DNA of 18,747 bases from positions 1-18,747 of the forward strand of contig CABVAP010000033.1 in NCBI GenBank assembly GCA_902496345.1, read 5' to 3'. Positions within the stretch are counted from its first letter, which is position 1. Each line of letters begins with the position of its first letter. Below the pieces are notes generated by a model. It saw only the letters and a program-made list of their open reading frames with translations. It was not told the origin of the DNA and ran no database searches. The DNA comes from an uncultured Eubacteriales bacterium (GTDB taxonomy: Bacteria; Bacillota; Clostridia; Lachnospirales; CAG-274). Of the stretch, positions 15,176 through 18,747 are shown in pieces. Made by a program: the position numbers and the translations under genes.

Positions 15176-15302
15176 CAATTATGAAAGACATTCAATTATA
15201 AAAAACTTGGATTTTGTCAACATTGCAAATTTAAAAAACATTGCAGACTTTAATCCATAAACATAGATTTTTTAACAGGCTGCCCACTTGCGACAGTCAA
15301 AG

Positions 15303-15327
15303 CTACCACCTACAAGGTGGTAGTTTT
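15303..15327 (+). terminator. Hairpin with T-run in the znuA leader
   Basis: Stem CTACCACC (15303-15310) and GGTGGTAG (15316-15323), loop TACAA, followed by TTTT (15324-15327). It ends about 25 bases before the znuA start and just before its AGGAGG site. A transcript beginning near 15135 would have to pass it, so it may act as an attenuator; if transcription begins later it is only a boundary. A hairpin of this kind can also be a remnant of an IS200/IS605-type end. Confidence 0.6.
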
Positions 15328-15352
15328 ACTAATTTAACTTTAGGAGGATATT

Positions 15353-16300
15353 ATGAAACTTAATAAAAAATTTATTTTAGCAATTCTTTTTTTATTTTGC
15401 TTTTCGATGTTCGGTTGTGGGCAAGATAATAACCAAAGTACAGAAGAAGCAAAAAACAATGACGGCAAACTTCAGGTTTATGCCAGCTTTTACGGTGTTT
15501 ATGACTTTGCAAGCAAAATAGGTGGCGATAAAGTTGACGTTTACAATGTTATTCCAAACGGAACAGAACCACATAACTGGGAGCCAACATCTGGCGATAT
15601 GTTAAAAATATCAAAAGGTGATATTTTATTTTACAACGGTGGAGGAATGGAAAGCTGGGTAGATAAAGTCAAAGCGTCCGTTGAAAATGATAAAATCAAA
15701 TTTGTTGCATTATCAGACGGAATTGAGCTTATAAATTCTGACGAAGAACATAGTGACAATGATGACCACGAACACGGAAACCTTGACCCACACGTTTGGC
15801 TTGACCCAGAGAACGCAAAAAAAGAAGCTGAAATCATAAAAGATACATTATCATCAGCCGACCCACAAAATGCTGAATATTATTCACAAAACTATGATAC
15901 ATTTGCAAAAAATGCCGATAAACTCAACGAAGATTTTAAAGCAATGGTAGATTCCTCAAAAAGCAAAACGATTGTCGTTGCACACGAGGCTTATGGATAT
16001 TTATGCAAAGCTTATGGACTTGAGCAACTTGCAATAGACGGGCTTTCTGCCGACTCTGAACCATCACCGGCAAAAATGACAGAAATATCAAATTTTGTAA
16101 AAGAAAACAATGTTAAATATATTTTCTTTGAAGAATTACTTACACAAAAGACAGCCGATGTAATTTCAGAAGAAACAGGGGCAGAACTTCTTGTTTTAAA
16201 TCCGTTTGAAGGACTCACACAAGAAGAGAGCGACAACGGTGACGACTATTTTTCTATTATGTACAGAAATCTTGAAAACATCAAAAAAGCATTAAACTAA
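15353..16300 (+). CDS. znuA: Zinc ABC transporter substrate-binding lipoprotein (ZnuA/AdcA-like)
   Basis: This 315-residue cluster A-I metal-binding lipoprotein captures metal outside the cell for the ZnuB/ZnuC importer. The signal peptide ends in the lipobox MFGC with Cys22. The predicted ligands are His74 (EPHNWEP), His147 (DPHVWLDP) and His211 (VVAHEAYGYL). A His/Asp-rich loop (residues about 133-141, EEHSDNDDHEH) precedes the second ligand. Three histidines plus this loop point to zinc rather than manganese, whose binders usually have Glu at the third position. ATG start with AGGAGG-type site. It is the first gene of a four-gene operon. Confidence 0.94.
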   Translation: MKLNKKFILAILFLFCFSMFGCGQDNNQSTEEAKNNDGKLQVYASFYGVYDFASKIGGDKVDVYNVIPNGTEPHNWEPTSGDMLKISKGDILFYNGGGMESWVDKVKASVENDKIKFVALSDGIELINSDEEHSDNDDHEHGNLDPHVWLDPENAKKEAEIIKDTLSSADPQNAEYYSQNYDTFAKNADKLNEDFKAMVDSSKSKTIVVAHEAYGYLCKAYGLEQLAIDGLSADSEPSPAKMTEISNFVKENNVKYIFFEELLTQKTADVISEETGAELLVLNPFEGLTQEESDNGDDYFSIMYRNLENIKKALN

Positions 16301-16342
16301 TATTAAATTAATTATGGCACTAATTACGAGGTGATTTTTACT

Positions 16343-17074
16343 ATGGATATTTTAGAAGTTAAAGACATTTCTTTCAATTATCCTGATAAAGCAATAATTA
16401 AAAATTTAAGCTTTAATGTTGAAAAAGGTGACTTTGTTTGTATCGTTGGAACTAACGGAACAGGCAAAAGCACATTGTTAAAGCTTATATTAAATTTGCT
16501 AAAACCAGATAAGGGCGAAATATTTATTGACGGAGAGAACTCAAAACATTTTAAGAGCTTTGAAAAGATTTCGTATGTTTCCCAAAAAGCAACCGATTTC
16601 AACTCTAGCTTTCCAGCGACAGTTGAAGAAGTTGTTGCTTCTGGATTATATCCAAAGTACGGATTTTTAAAATTCAATAAGAAAAAAGAAATCAAGGAAA
16701 AAGTTTTTGAGGCACTTAAAACAGTCGGAATGGATAGCTATGCAAAAAAAATGATAGGTCTTTTGTCAGGTGGTCAACAGCAGAGAGTTTTTATTGCAAA
16801 AGCACTGGTAAACAATCCACAAATCATTTTTTTAGACGAACCGACAGTCGGCATTGACGTAAAGGCTGTTGACTCCATTTGTTGCCTTTTGGGCGAACTC
16901 AATAAAAAATTCGGCATTACTATAATTATGGTAACCCACGATATTTCCTCAATAATATACCACTCTAATAAAGTTTTACAGCTAAGCGAGGACGGAAGTG
17001 CAAGGCTTGTCGGCTCAAAAGAGTTTAGTGGGGAAACAATTTTCAAACACGTACACCACAAGGAACATATTTAA
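16343..17074 (+). CDS. znuC: Zinc ABC transporter ATP-binding protein (ZnuC/AdcC-like)
   Basis: The ATPase that powers zinc import through ZnuB. The 243-residue protein has Walker A GTNGTGKST (36-44), Q-loop in YVSQKA (78-83), signature LSGGQQQR (141-148), Walker B IIFLDEP (161-167) and the switch His199 in VTHD. The C-terminus ends in a His cluster (FKHVHHKEHI), common in zinc-transport ATPases. I use the ATG at 16343: the in-frame GTG at 16331 is part of the ribosome binding site GAGGTGA. The gene follows znuA by 42 bp and precedes znuB by 27 bp. Confidence 0.95.
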   Translation: MDILEVKDISFNYPDKAIIKNLSFNVEKGDFVCIVGTNGTGKSTLLKLILNLLKPDKGEIFIDGENSKHFKSFEKISYVSQKATDFNSSFPATVEEVVASGLYPKYGFLKFNKKKEIKEKVFEALKTVGMDSYAKKMIGLLSGGQQQRVFIAKALVNNPQIIFLDEPTVGIDVKAVDSICCLLGELNKKFGITIIMVTHDISSIIYHSNKVLQLSEDGSARLVGSKEFSGETIFKHVHHKEHI

Positions 17075-17101
17075 TTTTACTTAAATTTTGAGGTGAATTT
17101 T

Positions 17102-17908
17102 ATGGAAACATTAATTGACATTCTTTCACAAGGATATATGCAAAGGGCGTTTATCGTAGCGATACTTATCTCGTTAATAACCCCACTTATCGGAAATGTA
17201 ATAGTGTTAAAAAGGTTGTCGTCAATAGGTGATGCACTTTCGCACTCAAGCCTAGCAGGTGTTGCAATAGGTCTTTGCTTTGGTTTCAATCCAATAATAT
17301 CAGCAATAATATTTTCGGTTATTGCAGCTATAATAATAGAATACATAAGGGGAGCTTTTCCAAATTACTCTGAAATGGCAACAGCAATTGTTTTATCGTT
17401 TGGCGTTGGTATTGCTGCCATTTTTTCCGGATTTACAGGTAACGCAGCAAACTTTGATAACTTCCTTTTTGGTAGCATAATAGCAACAAGCACGTTTGAT
17501 TTATACACAGTTTTGATATTAAGCATTGTTGTACTTTTGGCAATGGTAATTTTATATAGAGAGTTATTTTACATAACTTTTGATGAAGAGGGTGCAAAGC
17601 TCTCTGGTATTTCTGTAAAAAAAATCAACGTTATTTTTACAATTATAACTGCCATTGTTGTTTCCATAGCAGCAAAAACAGTTGGTGCATTGGTCATATC
17701 GTCACTTATGATAATACCCGTTGCCTGTGCTATGCTTGTTTCAAGAAGTTATAAGTCAAATATAATAATATCCGTAATTTTTGCGATTTTATTTACAATC
17801 GTTGGTCTTATTGTAGCTTGTATTTATGACCTCAAACCAGGTGGAACAATCGTTCTTATTGGGATAGCGATTTTGTTAATTTTGCTTGTTATCAGAAAGA
17901 AAAGATAA
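17102..17908 (+). CDS. znuB: Zinc ABC transporter permease (ZnuB/AdcB-like, ABC-3 family)
   Basis: The membrane subunit of the importer. The 268 residues contain about eight hydrophobic helices, with ABC-3 features such as SSIGDALSHSSLAGVAIG early on and AAKTVGALVISSLMIIPVACA in the second half. The ATG at 17102 is chosen over the in-frame GTG at 17093, because GAGGTG (17090-17095) is the ribosome binding site 6 bases before it. Position and spacing place it in one transcript with znuA and znuC. Residues on the znuA side do not reveal metal specificity; that comes from ZnuA. Confidence 0.95.
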   Translation: METLIDILSQGYMQRAFIVAILISLITPLIGNVIVLKRLSSIGDALSHSSLAGVAIGLCFGFNPIISAIIFSVIAAIIIEYIRGAFPNYSEMATAIVLSFGVGIAAIFSGFTGNAANFDNFLFGSIIATSTFDLYTVLILSIVVLLAMVILYRELFYITFDEEGAKLSGISVKKINVIFTIITAIVVSIAAKTVGALVISSLMIIPVACAMLVSRSYKSNIIISVIFAILFTIVGLIVACIYDLKPGGTIVLIGIAILLILLVIRKKR

Positions 17909-17936
17909 GCAAAAAATATTTAAGGGGTGATAAAAA

Positions 17937-18635
17937 ATGAACGACCAGACCGACAAATTTTTACAACTATATAAACAGCTTGAGTTTGAGGGTAGACGAA
18001 TATACTTTCCAGAAGCAAAGGTCAATGAATCAATAATCGGGCGACTTTTTACCGTTCCACAGTTAAAAAAGTTCAAAGAAGATTTAGACTATTGCCGAAT
18101 TGTGCGAAACTTTTTAACACACAATCCAAAGGTCGGAGGGGTGTATCCAATAATACCGTCAACAGAGATGATAAAACTTCTTGAACATTGTCTTGAGGTT
18201 ATAATAAACCCACCGAAAGCGATAGACTATTCAATTCCGATTGACAAAATATATACGGCTGACCTAGATACAAATTTAAACGAAGTTTTAAAGGTTATGA
18301 ACCTATTCACATACACACACATACCGATTATTGATAATGGTAAAACCTTTGGGATATTCAGCGAAAATACGATATTTTCGTATATATGCCACGAAAAGAA
18401 AATAAACATAACCGATGATACAACGGTAAGGCTTTTTGAAAAATACTTACCTCTTGACGACCATTCAAACGAGTACTTTGCGTTTTTGCCAGAAACAGCA
18501 CAGCTTGATGAGGTTCAAGAGTTATTCAAGTTTACAGCTGGAAGACGAAAACTTTTAACTGTAATATACATCACAAAAAATGGCAAAAGAAGCGAAGATA
18601 TAATAGCAATGATTACCCCTTGGGATTTGTTGTAA
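17937..18635 (+). CDS. Protein with N-terminal HEPN-like (Rx4H) region and C-terminal CBS pair
   Basis: A 232-residue cytoplasmic protein with an AGGGGTG site and ATG start, 28 bp after znuB and so likely in its operon. Residues 1-95 look all-helical and contain IVRNFLTH, with Arg57-Asn58 and His62: the Rx4H pattern of HEPN domains, many of which are RNases while others only bind. Residues about 100-232 form two CBS-like units (first ending near IFSYI at 146-150, second ending AMITPWDLL). CBS pairs often bind adenine nucleotides and regulate a partner. I do not know a named family. It could be a nucleotide-sensing modulator of the zinc importer, an inactive HEPN scaffold, or unrelated to zinc. 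The CBS call is firmer than the HEPN one. Confidence 0.75.
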   Translation: MNDQTDKFLQLYKQLEFEGRRIYFPEAKVNESIIGRLFTVPQLKKFKEDLDYCRIVRNFLTHNPKVGGVYPIIPSTEMIKLLEHCLEVIINPPKAIDYSIPIDKIYTADLDTNLNEVLKVMNLFTYTHIPIIDNGKTFGIFSENTIFSYICHEKKINITDDTTVRLFEKYLPLDDHSNEYFAFLPETAQLDEVQELFKFTAGRRKLLTVIYITKNGKRSEDIIAMITPWDLL

Positions 18636-18644
18636 TACTCTCAA

Positions 18645-18747
18645 TCTAAGACCGTGGAGCTTTGCACCACCACCCCATTTAAAACCGTGGGCGTTGCCCA
18701 CACCCACAAGCCTTTGAAAAGGCTTGACCTAAACTTTTGCCGGAAAC
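18645..18747. repeat. Palindromic dispersed repeat at window end (partial)
   Basis: The stretch after the CBS gene contains GTGGAGCTTTGCACCAC and GTGGGCGTTGCCCAC palindromes and AAGCCTTTGAAAAGGCTT. Positions 18680-18711 are identical to the reverse complement of 10403-10434 (32 bases). AAGACCGTGG also starts repeats near 704, 10140 and 18649. The element continues past the window. The hairpins could serve as the 3' end of the zinc operon. Confidence 0.8.

Noticed and set aside
15303..15327. IS200/IS605 element end
   Set aside because: The hairpin looks suggestive, but no transposase remnant or second end is in the window.
15179..15352. Zur box before znuA
   Set aside because: No sequence resembling the TCGTAATNATTACGA-type palindrome was found in the gap.
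16331..16342. GTG start for znuC (and similarly GTG at 17093 for znuB and at 9859 for thiD)
   Set aside because: In each case the GTG is part of a GAGGTG ribosome binding site with a properly spaced ATG just downstream.

Overview
The window is AT-rich chromosomal DNA from a low-GC Gram-positive bacterium, most likely an anaerobic gut-type Clostridia member. The evidence is strong AGGAGG/GAGGTG-type ribosome binding sites, frequent UUG and GUG starts, lipoprotein signal peptides, PdxS/PdxT-type vitamin B6 synthesis, and a large SRP RNA with an Alu domain just upstream of dnaX, as in Bacillus and its relatives. Nearly all genes belong to familiar families. No phage, intact insertion sequence, CRISPR array or tRNA was seen.

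Layout. Positions 1-2347 (minus strand) carry pdxT and pdxS, the two subunits of PLP synthase, pushed about 0.8 kb apart by two families of degenerate repeats and several hairpins. Positions 2665-5935 (plus) hold a stand-alone receiver protein followed by a 947-residue membrane hybrid histidine kinase with receiver and Hpt domains. Positions 6139-7389 (plus) encode a CNNM/CorC-type CBS membrane protein with a clear promoter and terminator, followed by a cluster of hairpins. Positions 7727-9850 (minus) form a compact thiD-thiE-HAD phosphatase operon for thiamine synthesis or salvage. Positions 9872-10479 are repeat-rich and non-coding. Positions 10480-12518 (minus) hold dnaX and the SRP RNA gene with a consensus promoter. 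After another hairpin-rich gap come a DUF4163/DUF3298-type lipoprotein and a YhcC/YtqA-type radical SAM protein (both minus). Divergent from them is a small Asn/Asp-rich lipoprotein behind a perfect 18-bp palindrome. Positions 15353-18635 (plus) form a zinc ABC transporter operon (znuA-znuC-znuB) that ends with a protein joining an Rx4H (HEPN-like) N-terminal region to two CBS domains. The window ends inside another dispersed palindromic repeat.

Two things stand out. The first is the density of short hairpin and dispersed repeat modules in the gaps, some shared between distant gaps in direct or inverted orientation; one 32-bp pair flanks about 8.2 kb in inverted orientation. The second is the zinc locus: a pair of 27-bp near-identical inverted repeats surrounds a promoter-like -10 box upstream of znuA, and the operon ends with the Rx4H-CBS protein. 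Nothing here is proven to be a new system; these are the best candidates.
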